Below, piece by piece: positions 1-7,017 of a DNA stretch of 64,000 nucleotides. The notes under the pieces are model-generated. The model was given only the letters and a program-made list of their open reading frames with translations, was not told the DNA's origin and made no database searches. Every line of letters begins with the position of its first letter. Positions within the stretch are counted from its first letter, which is position 1. This stretch comes from Streptomyces sp. NRRL F-6676. Lineage in GTDB: Bacteria > Actinomycetota > Actinomycetes > Streptomycetales > Streptomycetaceae. Location of the stretch: NCBI RefSeq assembly GCF_000725625.1, contig NZ_JOHS01000006.1:62001-126000 (forward strand). The letters run 5' to 3'. A program made the position numbers and the translations under genes.

Positions 1-940
1 GGGCGACGACCTCCTTGTCCTGCACCGCCTCCTCCAGCGCGGCCAGCCACCGCTTGGCCGCGTTCTGCCCGCGGCCGGTGGTGGGCGTGCCGTCGGCGCC
101 CTCGACCTCGTAGCCGCCGGCCATCGCGTCGACGCCGGCCAGCAGGTCGGGATCGATCACCCAGGTGACGTCGAGGTCCTTGCCGAGCGAGACCAGCTGG
201 TCGAGTCGGCCGCCCGGGGAGATCTCCTTGAGCAGCTCGTCGTCGCGGAAGACGGGCGTCTGCTGCTCGTTGGAGGCGGTCTCGGCGGTGAGGTGCACGG
301 AGGAGATGAGCGGCCACAGGTACGTGGTCTTCGTCCTGGCGCCGGCCTCGTCCGGCTGCCACGGCAGGAAGGTCCGCTCGATGCCCAGCACCTGTTCCCA
401 GGGCGCGGCAGCGGTCTGACCCGAGAGCGAGACGCCGAGCTGGTAGACGCCGTCGGAGCCGAGGTTCAGCTTCGAGACCGGGAGGGAGAGCGTGAAACGC
501 TGGGCGACCCCGGGGGTCAGCTTGGCGAACTCCTCCTCGTAGGAGCCGGTGATCTCCGTGCCGTCCGTGCCCGGCTGGTAGCCGGTGGTCCTGGCGGCGG
601 CCTCGATCGCCGTACGGCTGCCCAGGGCGGCGCCCACGCGCAGCCCGACATGGGCGTCCGTGACGGCCTGCTTGCCGTTGTTGACGACCGTGCCGGAGAC
701 GGTGAGGGTGTCGCCGTCGGTGGGCACGGAGGGGGCGAGCGAGTCCAGCGAGACGTCCACCGTGCGCGAGCCGCTCGCCTGGACGGGGGCGGCCTTCTGG
801 TCGGCCTGAGCGATCCCCTGGGCGGGCAGCAGGCAGGCGCCGGCCAGCAGGGGCGCCCCGGTGACCAGCGCCAGGACGCGCCGCAGGCGGCGGCGGGCAG
901 GTGAGGGAGGTGTCCCCGGGAAGTCTGCCGCCTCGGCCAC
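1..940 (-). CDS. DUF6049 family secreted protein, 5' part only
   Basis: The gene runs off the left edge, so only about the first 313 codons are visible. It starts with GTG at 940; an in-frame stop lies about 20 bases upstream, which leaves this as the sensible start. The N-terminus has an arginine cluster, then a hydrophobic stretch ending in ...QGIAQA, which reads as a secretion signal around residues 20-45. A CARDB-like segment follows (TLTVSGTVVNNGKQAVTDAHVGL), as expected for an extracytoplasmic beta-sandwich region. In Streptomyces a DUF6049 gene usually lies divergent to cca and upstream of the lipid II flippase gene murJ, and this position agrees. The molecular function is unknown; a cell-envelope role is inferred from that context only. 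Confidence 0.8.
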   Translation of the reverse strand, partial: MAEAADFPGTPPSPARRRLRRVLALVTGAPLLAGACLLPAQGIAQADQKAAPVQASGSRTVDVSLDSLAPSVPTDGDTLTVSGTVVNNGKQAVTDAHVGLRVGAALGSRTAIEAAARTTGYQPGTDGTEITGSYEEEFAKLTPGVAQRFTLSLPVSKLNLGSDGVYQLGVSLSGQTAAAPWEQVLGIERTFLPWQPDEAGARTKTTYLWPLISSVHLTAETASNEQQTPVFRDDELLKEISPGGRLDQLVSLGKDLDVTWVIDPDLLAGVDAMAGGYEVEGADGTPTTGRGQNAAKRWLAALEEAVQDKEVVA

Positions 941-1183
941 GCGCTCGCCCGTCCCTCGTCATCGTCAGTGGTCGTCGGATTGTGCGTCCACGCATGGTAA
1001 CGATGCTCGCGGAGCGGAAGTGCCGCGGACCGGTCGGCAAGATCGGCCGGGAGAGCCCCGCCGGCCCGAATGAGCGGGTATGCGAGTGGCTCGCGCGAAG
1101 TGGGTGCTGTGCGCGGTTCGGCCGGTCTGTGCGGGTTGTGCGGAGGAGCAGTGGAGACGCCGGGACACGTACTCTTTGCTGTT

Positions 1184-2650
1184 GTGCCGAACGCCAACAC
1201 AGACAGTCCCAGTGCCCTGAGTCAGGTGCAGCGCCGCGCGGTGAGCGAACTGCTGCGGGTCTCCCCTGCCGCCGACGACCTCGCCCGCCGGTTCCGGGAG
1301 GCCGGGTTCTCCCTGGCCCTGGTCGGCGGTTCGGTACGGGACGCCCTGCTCGGCCGGCTCGGCAACGATCTGGACTTCACGACCGACGCGCGCCCCGAGG
1401 ACGTGCTCAGGATCGTCCGGCCCTGGGCGGACGCGGTATGGGACGTCGGGATCGCCTTCGGGACGGTCGGGGTGCAGAAGGACGCCCGGGTCGGGGACAC
1501 CGTGCAGCGCTTCCAGATCGAGGTCACCACCTACCGCTCGGAGGCCTACGACCGCACCTCGCGCAAGCCCGAGGTGTCCTACGGCGACTCCATCGAGGAG
1601 GATCTCGTCCGGCGTGACTTCACGGTCAACGCGATGGCGGTCGCGTTGCCCGAGAAGGAGTTCGTCGACCCGCACCACGGTCTCGACGACCTCGCCGCCA
1701 GGGTGCTGCGCACCCCCGGCACCCCCGAGGAGTCCTTCTCCGACGACCCGCTGCGCATGATGCGTGCCGCGCGCTTCGCCGCGCAGCTCGACTTCGAGGT
1801 GGCGCCGGAGGTCGTGGCGGCCATGACGGAGATGGCCGGCCGGATCGAGATCGTGTCGGCGGAGCGGGTCCGGGACGAGCTGAACAAGCTGCTCCTCTCC
1901 GCGCACCCGCGCAAGGGTCTGACCCTCCTCGTCGAGACCGGGCTCGCCCAGTACGTCCTGCCCGAGCTCCCGGCGCTGCGGCTGGAGCGGGACGAGCACC
2001 ACCGGCACAAGGACGTCTACGACCACACGTTGATCGTGCTGGAGCAGGCGATGGCACTGGAGCAGGACGGCCCCGATCTGACGCTGCGGCTCGCCGCCCT
2101 GCTGCACGACATCGGCAAGCCGCGGACGCGCCGGTTCGAGCAGGACGGCCGGGTCTCCTTCCACCACCACGAGGTGGTGGGCGCCAAGATGACCAAGAAG
2201 CGGATGACGGCGCTGAAGTACTCCAACGAGCTGGTGAAGGACGTCTCCCGGCTCGTCGAGCTCCACCTCCGCTTCCACGGCTACGGCACCGGCGAGTGGA
2301 CGGACTCGGCGGTCCGGCGGTACGTCCGGGACGCGGGTCCGCTGCTGGAGCGGCTGCACAAGCTGACCCGCTCCGACTGCACCACCCGGAACAAGCGCAA
2401 GGCGGCCGCGCTGTCGCGCGCGTACGACGGCCTGGAGGAGCGCATCGCGCAGCTCCAGGAGCAGGAGGAACTGGATTCCATCCGACCCGACCTCGACGGC
2501 AACCAGATCATGGAGATCCTCGGTGTCCGTCCGGGCCCGGTCGTCGGACAGGCCTACCAGTATCTGCTGGAGCTGCGGCTCGAGAACGGCCCGATGGAAC
2601 ACGACGAGGCGGTGGCCGCGCTCAAGGAATGGTGGAGTGCCCAGAGCTGA
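1184..2650 (+). CDS. cca: CCA tRNA nucleotidyltransferase
   Basis: Adds or repairs the 3'-CCA end of tRNAs using CTP and ATP. The 488-residue protein shows the class II polymerase-beta fold signature: GGSVRDALLG at residues 48-57, followed by the catalytic carboxylates in NDLDFTTD (D62 and D64). Further on there is an RRDFTVNAMA block and an HD motif at H308-D309 (LLHDIGKP), giving the HD-containing bacterial form. An in-frame ATG exists at 1070, but the protein after the GTG at 1184 (VPNANTDSPSALSQ) matches the usual Streptomyces N-terminus, so I chose 1184. The gene is divergent from the DUF6049 gene. Two parS palindromes follow its stop and probably end transcription. Confidence 0.93.
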   Translation: MPNANTDSPSALSQVQRRAVSELLRVSPAADDLARRFREAGFSLALVGGSVRDALLGRLGNDLDFTTDARPEDVLRIVRPWADAVWDVGIAFGTVGVQKDARVGDTVQRFQIEVTTYRSEAYDRTSRKPEVSYGDSIEEDLVRRDFTVNAMAVALPEKEFVDPHHGLDDLAARVLRTPGTPEESFSDDPLRMMRAARFAAQLDFEVAPEVVAAMTEMAGRIEIVSAERVRDELNKLLLSAHPRKGLTLLVETGLAQYVLPELPALRLERDEHHRHKDVYDHTLIVLEQAMALEQDGPDLTLRLAALLHDIGKPRTRRFEQDGRVSFHHHEVVGAKMTKKRMTALKYSNELVKDVSRLVELHLRFHGYGTGEWTDSAVRRYVRDAGPLLERLHKLTRSDCTTRNKRKAAALSRAYDGLEERIAQLQEQEELDSIRPDLDGNQIMEILGVRPGPVVGQAYQYLLELRLENGPMEHDEAVAALKEWWSAQS

Positions 2651-2678
2651 TGCGGGACTGATGCGCGGCTGACGGTCT

Positions 2679-2718
2679 GGGGGCGGGTCATGTTTCACGT
2701 GAAACATGACCCGCCCCC
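2679..2718. terminator. 40-bp perfect palindrome with parS at its centre, cca 3' end
   Basis: A 20-base arm starting GGGGGCGGGTCAT is followed directly by its exact reverse complement. The centre 2692-2705 is the 14-bp ParB site GTTTCACGTGAAAC. The RNA would fold into a long GC-rich hairpin just after cca and facing the LppU-like gene, as a bidirectional terminator would. ParB binding at the centre is expected from the known consensus. Confidence 0.85.
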
Positions 2719-2734
2719 TCGTGTCCGCACGCGC

Positions 2735-2770
2735 CGAGGGGCGACGTTTCACGTGAAACATCGCCCCTCG
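2735..2770. terminator. 36-bp near-perfect palindrome with second parS
   Basis: The arms CGAGGGGCGA and TCGCCCCTCG flank parS at 2746-2759, with one mismatch in the whole 36 bp. It lies 54 bp from the previous parS and about 30 bp beyond the stop of the minus-strand LppU-like gene. It can therefore serve both as a terminator for that gene and as a ParB site. Confidence 0.8.
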
Positions 2771-2801
2771 CCCTACCGGCCGACGTCGGCCGGCTCCCGC
2801 G

Positions 2802-3341
2802 TCAGCTGGTCTCCTTCAGGCACAGCACCACGTCGTGGCCGTTGCCGTACTGGATGTAGGAGATCGTCGCGTCCTTGACGTTGTCGCACTTGCTGCTGTC
2901 CGAGGAGCCGCCGAACTTCTCGACCACCTTGTACTGCGACTTGCCCGACGAGCAGTCGACCTCTTGAAGATCGGGGCTGCTCTGGGTGCCGTCGTTGTGC
3001 ATGCAGCTGCCGACCGAGGTGGTCTCGGCGTCGTCGCGGCCGAAGAGCCAGCCCAGGCCCCAGCCGGCGCCGAACTTCAGGCCGATGATGAGCACGGCCA
3101 CGACGATGCCGCCTATGACCTTGAGGGCCTTCTTGCTCTTCCGCGGGGCGGGCGGCGTCGGCGGCGCCGGGAACGGGCCGCCCTGCTGCTGCGGGAACGG
3201 CGCGTAGGGGCCCTGCGGCGGGACGCCCGGCTGCCCGGGCTGCTGCGGAGGAACTCCCGGCTGTCCGGCCGGCTGCCCCGTGGGAGCGGTGGGCGTCTGG
3301 GCGTACGGATTCTGGCCCTGGGGCGGCGGCGGAACGGTCAC
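2802..3341 (-). CDS. LppU/SCO3897-like membrane-anchored protein
   Basis: A 179-residue protein of unknown function. The first 70 or so residues are rich in Pro, Gln and Gly. A basic KSKKALK stretch and one transmembrane helix (VIGGIVVAVLIIGLKFGAG) follow, then a C-terminal domain of about 90 residues with several cysteines (SCMHNDG, VDCSSGK, SKCDNV, VVLCLK). This is the layout of the actinobacterial LppU/SCO3897 family, probably exposed outside the membrane with disulfides. The GTG at 3341 has a purine-rich AAGGGGGA about 10 bases upstream. It is the last gene of a minus-strand run (padR, ino1, MFS, this gene). Confidence 0.75.
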   Translation of the reverse strand: MTVPPPPQGQNPYAQTPTAPTGQPAGQPGVPPQQPGQPGVPPQGPYAPFPQQQGGPFPAPPTPPAPRKSKKALKVIGGIVVAVLIIGLKFGAGWGLGWLFGRDDAETTSVGSCMHNDGTQSSPDLQEVDCSSGKSQYKVVEKFGGSSDSSKCDNVKDATISYIQYGNGHDVVLCLKETS

Positions 3342-3490
3342 TTGGGGGTCCCCCTTGGTGAAGATGGCATGCGTGAAAGTGCCGTGCGCGGAGATGACCT
3401 GCGCATGGCGCGAAATAAGACGTCCGTAAGTTATCCGGCCGCACTGACAACTACGAAGTCCGGAAAGGGACTGTGGCTTTGATGTGACAC

Positions 3491-4768
3491 TTACTGGCGA
3501 GCGAAGCGGGTCATAGCGGCAGCAACCGCCCCGTAGACCAGCGCCACCAGCACCACCAGCGCGGCCGAGCGGCCGTCGGCGGGCAGCATCACGGCGGCCA
3601 GCGCGGCCGCACCGACGAACGCGGCGTTGAACAGCACGTCGTAGACCGAGAAGATCCGGCCGCGGAAGCGGTCGTCGACCGAGGACTGCACGATCGTGTC
3701 CGTCGCGATCTTCGCCCCCTGGGTGGTCAGCCCCAGCACGAACGCCGCCACCAGCATCGGACCGGTGGCGAACGGCAGGCCCAGCGCGGGCTCCAGGACC
3801 GCCGCACCGGCCGCGCACACCACGATCCAGCGGCCGGGCCCGAGCCGCCCTGCCGTCCAGGGCGTGACCACGGCCGCCACGAAGAACCCCGCGCCGGACG
3901 CCCCCACGGCCAGGCCCAGCAGGGCCAGCCCCTCGTCGGTGCCGTCGGCGAGGGCGTACCGGCAGAGCATCAGCACCATGACGGTCAGCGCGCCGTAGCA
4001 GAACCGCATGAGCGTCATCGCGGTCAGCGCCCGGGCGGCGGGCCGGCGCCGGGGCTCGGCGAGGTGACGTACACCTTCGGTGAGCCCCCGCGCGGTGCCG
4101 CCGAGCGCCTCGCGGAGCCGGGGCCGCACCGCCGCGCCGTCGGGACCGAGCAGGGCCGGCGCGATCCGCAGCGTGACCAGGGCGACGCTGAGATACAGGG
4201 CGGCGCCCAGCAGCACCACGGCGACATCGGAGTCGGCGACCGCGAGGCGCAGCACGAAGGCGAGCCCGCCGCCCGCGGTCGCGGCGAGCGTTCCGGCGGT
4301 CGGGGAGAGCGAGTTGGCCAGCACCAGGCGCTCGGTGTCGACGACACGGGGCAGGGCGGCGGACAGGCCCGCGAGGACGAAGCGGTTGACCGCGGTGACG
4401 CACAGCGCGGAGACGTAGAAGAGCCAGTCGGGCACCCGGCTCACCATCAGCACCGCCGTCGCGCACGCGAGCAGAGCGCGCAGCAGATTGCCGTGGAGGA
4501 AGACCTGGCGGCGTCGCCAGCGGTCGAGCAGGACGCCGGCGAAGGGGCCGACGAGGGAGTACGGCAGCAGGAGCACGGCCATCGCGGAGGCGATCGAGGC
4601 GGCGGAGGTCTGCTTCTCCGGGGAGAAGACGACGTAGGTGGCGAGCGCGACCTGGTAGACGCCGTCGGCGCCCTGGGAGAGCAGCCGCACCGCGAGCAGA
4701 CGCCGGAAGTCCCCGAAACGCAGCAGGACGCGCAGATCAGGGAGGACGGCCATGGGGGACAGCCTCAC
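3491..4768 (-). CDS. MFS transporter
   Basis: A 425-residue multi-pass membrane protein with about 12 predicted helices, of the exporter type (MFS_1/MFS_3-like). It has a short N-terminal tail (PDLRVLLRFGDFRRLLAVRLLSQGADGVYQVAL), an early GVLLDRWRRRQV motif A and a second-half ...VDDRFRGRIFSVYDVLFN motif, which is typical of actinomycete efflux permeases. The substrate cannot be told. An internal ATG at 4753 (MAVLPDL) is an alternative start. The gene lies 65 bp after ino1 on the same strand and is probably cotranscribed. Confidence 0.85.
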   Translation of the reverse strand: MRLSPMAVLPDLRVLLRFGDFRRLLAVRLLSQGADGVYQVALATYVVFSPEKQTSAASIASAMAVLLLPYSLVGPFAGVLLDRWRRRQVFLHGNLLRALLACATAVLMVSRVPDWLFYVSALCVTAVNRFVLAGLSAALPRVVDTERLVLANSLSPTAGTLAATAGGGLAFVLRLAVADSDVAVVLLGAALYLSVALVTLRIAPALLGPDGAAVRPRLREALGGTARGLTEGVRHLAEPRRRPAARALTAMTLMRFCYGALTVMVLMLCRYALADGTDEGLALLGLAVGASGAGFFVAAVVTPWTAGRLGPGRWIVVCAAGAAVLEPALGLPFATGPMLVAAFVLGLTTQGAKIATDTIVQSSVDDRFRGRIFSVYDVLFNAAFVGAAALAAVMLPADGRSAALVVLVALVYGAVAAAMTRFARQ

Positions 4769-4833
4769 ATACGGGGGAGGGCCCCCGGGACGGTGCCCCG
4801 GGGACCCTCGGTGACGCGGAAGGCGGTGAGCCC

Positions 4834-5916
4834 TCAGCGCTCGACCTCGCCCCTGATGAACTTCTCCACGTTCTCCCGGGCCTGGTCGTCGAAGTACTGG
4901 ACCGGCGGGGACTTCATGAAGTACGAGGACGCCGAGAGGATGGGGCCACCGATGCCCCGGTCCTTGGCGATCTTCGCGGCGCGCAGGGCGTCGATGATGA
5001 CACCCGCGGAGTTCGGGGAGTCCCAGACCTCGAGCTTGTACTCCAGGTTCAGCGGAACGTCACCGAAGGCGCGGCCCTCGAGGCGGACGTAGGCCCACTT
5101 GCGGTCGTCGAGCCACTGCACGTAGTCCGAGGGGCCGATGTGGACGTTCTTCGCGCCCAGGTCCCGGTCCGGGATCTGCGAGGTGACGGCCTGCGTCTTG
5201 GAGATCTTCTTGGACTCCAGGCGCTCGCGCTCGAGCATGTTCTTGAAGTCCATGTTGCCGCCGACGTTCAGCTGCATCGTGCGGTCCAGGACGACGCCCC
5301 GGTCCTCGAACAGCTTCGCCATGACGCGGTGCGTGATGGTGGCGCCGACCTGCGACTTGATGTCGTCACCGACGATCGGGACGCCCGCCTCGGTGAACTT
5401 GTCCGCCCACTCCTTGGTGCCGGCGATGAAGACCGGCAGGGCGTTGACGAAGGCGACCTTGGCGTCGATGGCGCACTGGGCGTAGAACTTCGCCGCGTCC
5501 TCGGAGCCCACGGGCAGGTAGCAGACCAGGACGTCGACCTGCTTGTCCTTGAGGATCTGGACGACGTCGACCGGGGCCTCGGCGGACTCCTCGATGGTCT
5601 CGCGGTAGTACTTGCCGAGGCCGTCGAGGGTGTGCCCGCGCTGGACCGTCACACCGGAGTTGGGGACGTCGCAGATCTTGATGGTGTTGTTCTCCGAGGC
5701 GCCGATGGCGTCCGCCAGGTCGAGGCCGACCTTCTTGGCGTCCACGTCGAACGCGGCGACGAACTCGACGTCGCGGACGTGGTAGTCGCCGAACTGGACG
5801 TGCATCAGCCCAGGCACCTTGGACGCCGCGTCGGCGTCCTTGTAGTACTCGACGCCCTGCACCAGCGATGCGGCGCAGTTGCCCACGCCGACGATGGCTA
5901 CGCGAACCGAACCCAT
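4834..5916 (-). CDS. ino1: inositol-3-phosphate synthase
   Basis: Converts glucose 6-phosphate to 1L-myo-inositol 1-phosphate in an NAD-dependent reaction; in actinomycetes the product feeds mycothiol and phosphatidylinositol synthesis. The 360-residue length is the short actinobacterial form. The NAD-binding N-terminus reads [18 protein letters not shown]. Conserved blocks include [22 protein letters not shown] and the C-terminal [13 protein letters not shown]. The start is ATG 5916 with AGGGAG about 9 bases upstream; readthrough further upstream has no good start. It follows padR by 44 bp on the same strand, so it is probably under the same PadR-controlled promoter. Confidence 0.93.
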   Translation of the reverse strand: MGSVRVAIVGVGNCAASLVQGVEYYKDADAASKVPGLMHVQFGDYHVRDVEFVAAFDVDAKKVGLDLADAIGASENNTIKICDVPNSGVTVQRGHTLDGLGKYYRETIEESAEAPVDVVQILKDKQVDVLVCYLPVGSEDAAKFYAQCAIDAKVAFVNALPVFIAGTKEWADKFTEAGVPIVGDDIKSQVGATITHRVMAKLFEDRGVVLDRTMQLNVGGNMDFKNMLERERLESKKISKTQAVTSQIPDRDLGAKNVHIGPSDYVQWLDDRKWAYVRLEGRAFGDVPLNLEYKLEVWDSPNSAGVIIDALRAAKIAKDRGIGGPILSASSYFMKSPPVQYFDDQARENVEKFIRGEVER

Positions 5917-5960
5917 TCCGGTTGCTCCCTGTGTGTATTCGGTGAGACCCCGACCGGGGC

Positions 5961-6644
5961 TCACATGGCGGTGTCGTCGGGCGTATCCGGCGCGGTGCTG
6001 TCACCGCGCCGGGGCAGGCCGCCCGGCGAGCCGGATCCTGTGTTCTGCTGAGCGGGGCCCGAGGAGGCGGAATCCTTGAGGTCCCGCCCTGCCCGCTCGC
6101 TCTCGATGAGCTCGTTCAGCCAGCGCACTTCGCGCTCCACGGACTCCATTCCGTGGCGCTGGAGCTCAAGGGTGTAGTCGTCGAGGCGCTCCCGGGTGCG
6201 CGCCAGGGAGGCGCGCATCTTCTCCAGGCGTTCCTCCAGCCGGCTGCGGCGCCCCTCCAGGACGCGCATGCGCACGTCCCGCGAGGTCTGGCCGAAGAAG
6301 GCGAAGCGCGCGGCGAAGTGCTCGTCCTCGTAGGCGTCGGGCCCCGTCTGGGAGAGCAGCTCCTCGAAGTGCTCCTTGCCGTCCGCCGTCAACCGGTAAA
6401 CGATCTTCGCGCGCCGTCCCGTGAGCGGGGCGGCGGGCGTGCCGTCGGTCGCGACTCCCGGCTCCTCGATCAACCAGCCACTCGCGACCAGCGTCTTGAG
6501 GCAGGGATACAGCGTCCCGTAGCTGAACGCACGGAACACCCCCAGTGACGTATTGAGCCGTTTGCGCAGCTCGTAGCCGTGCATCGGGGACTCGCGAAGC
6601 AGGCCGAGTACGGCGAACTCGAGGATCCCGGCACGCCGGCTCAT
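5961..6644 (-). CDS. PadR family transcriptional regulator
   Basis: A 227-residue regulator with an N-terminal winged helix ([25 protein letters not shown] ... [22 protein letters not shown]). A long helical C-terminal half (residues about 110-195) is probably the dimerising region, followed by a disordered tail ([12 protein letters not shown]...). It is the first gene of a run that continues into ino1. A 23-bp palindrome at 6694-6716, 50 bp upstream of its start, looks like its own operator, which suggests autoregulation together with control of inositol synthesis. Confidence 0.9.
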   Translation of the reverse strand: MSRRAGILEFAVLGLLRESPMHGYELRKRLNTSLGVFRAFSYGTLYPCLKTLVASGWLIEEPGVATDGTPAAPLTGRRAKIVYRLTADGKEHFEELLSQTGPDAYEDEHFAARFAFFGQTSRDVRMRVLEGRRSRLEERLEKMRASLARTRERLDDYTLELQRHGMESVEREVRWLNELIESERAGRDLKDSASSGPAQQNTGSGSPGGLPRRGDSTAPDTPDDTAM

Positions 6645-6693
6645 CGTCGCCTCCTCCCTCTCGCGGCCGTCTCGGCACGTCTTTATCTCGCGC

Positions 6694-6716
6694 TGATGTA
6701 TCGACTCGATACATCA
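6694..6716. promoter_or_regulatory. palindromic operator upstream of padR
   Basis: TGATGTATCGA, one centre base, then TCGATACATCA: a perfect inverted repeat in the padR/pbp divergent intergenic region. The core ATGTATCG...CGATACAT resembles known PadR-family operators. It is AT-richer than the surroundings. Binding by the adjacent PadR is inference. Confidence 0.75.
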
Positions 6717-7017
6717 CGACGATAGAACGCCCCCGCCACAGGGACAAGGGGGGACACGGTGAACGGGGTCACATCACTGATTCGTAGGAGGCAACCTGCC
6801 TGGTTTGGGGTGAACTTCGAACCTCGGCGGGTTTTGACGGTGCGTAGTCTGTGCGCCATGCAGAACACCGGGAACCGAGTGACGGACGGCAACGTCCTCG
6901 TCCTCGGTGCAGTACGGGTGAATGCGTGAGCGACCGCATCCGTACTCCGGGGGGACCGGAAACCAGCCGCCGTTTCCAGGCGCGCACGGGTGCGCCTGCC
7001 CGAGGAGTAATCGTTCG
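6717..7017. other. intergenic region upstream of the penicillin-binding protein
   Basis: No gene is recognised here. An in-frame ATG at 6922 would extend the penicillin-binding protein by 32 residues of unlikely composition. The better start, ATG 7018, has GAGGAG at about 7003-7008. Promoters for both divergent genes must lie in this stretch and around the PadR palindrome, but I see no clear -35/-10 pair. Confidence 0.4.

Noticed and set aside
2690..2878. Short frames starting MFHVKH at several sites
   Set aside because: The peptide is just the translation of the parS palindrome and recurs at each site; there is no coding signal beyond it.
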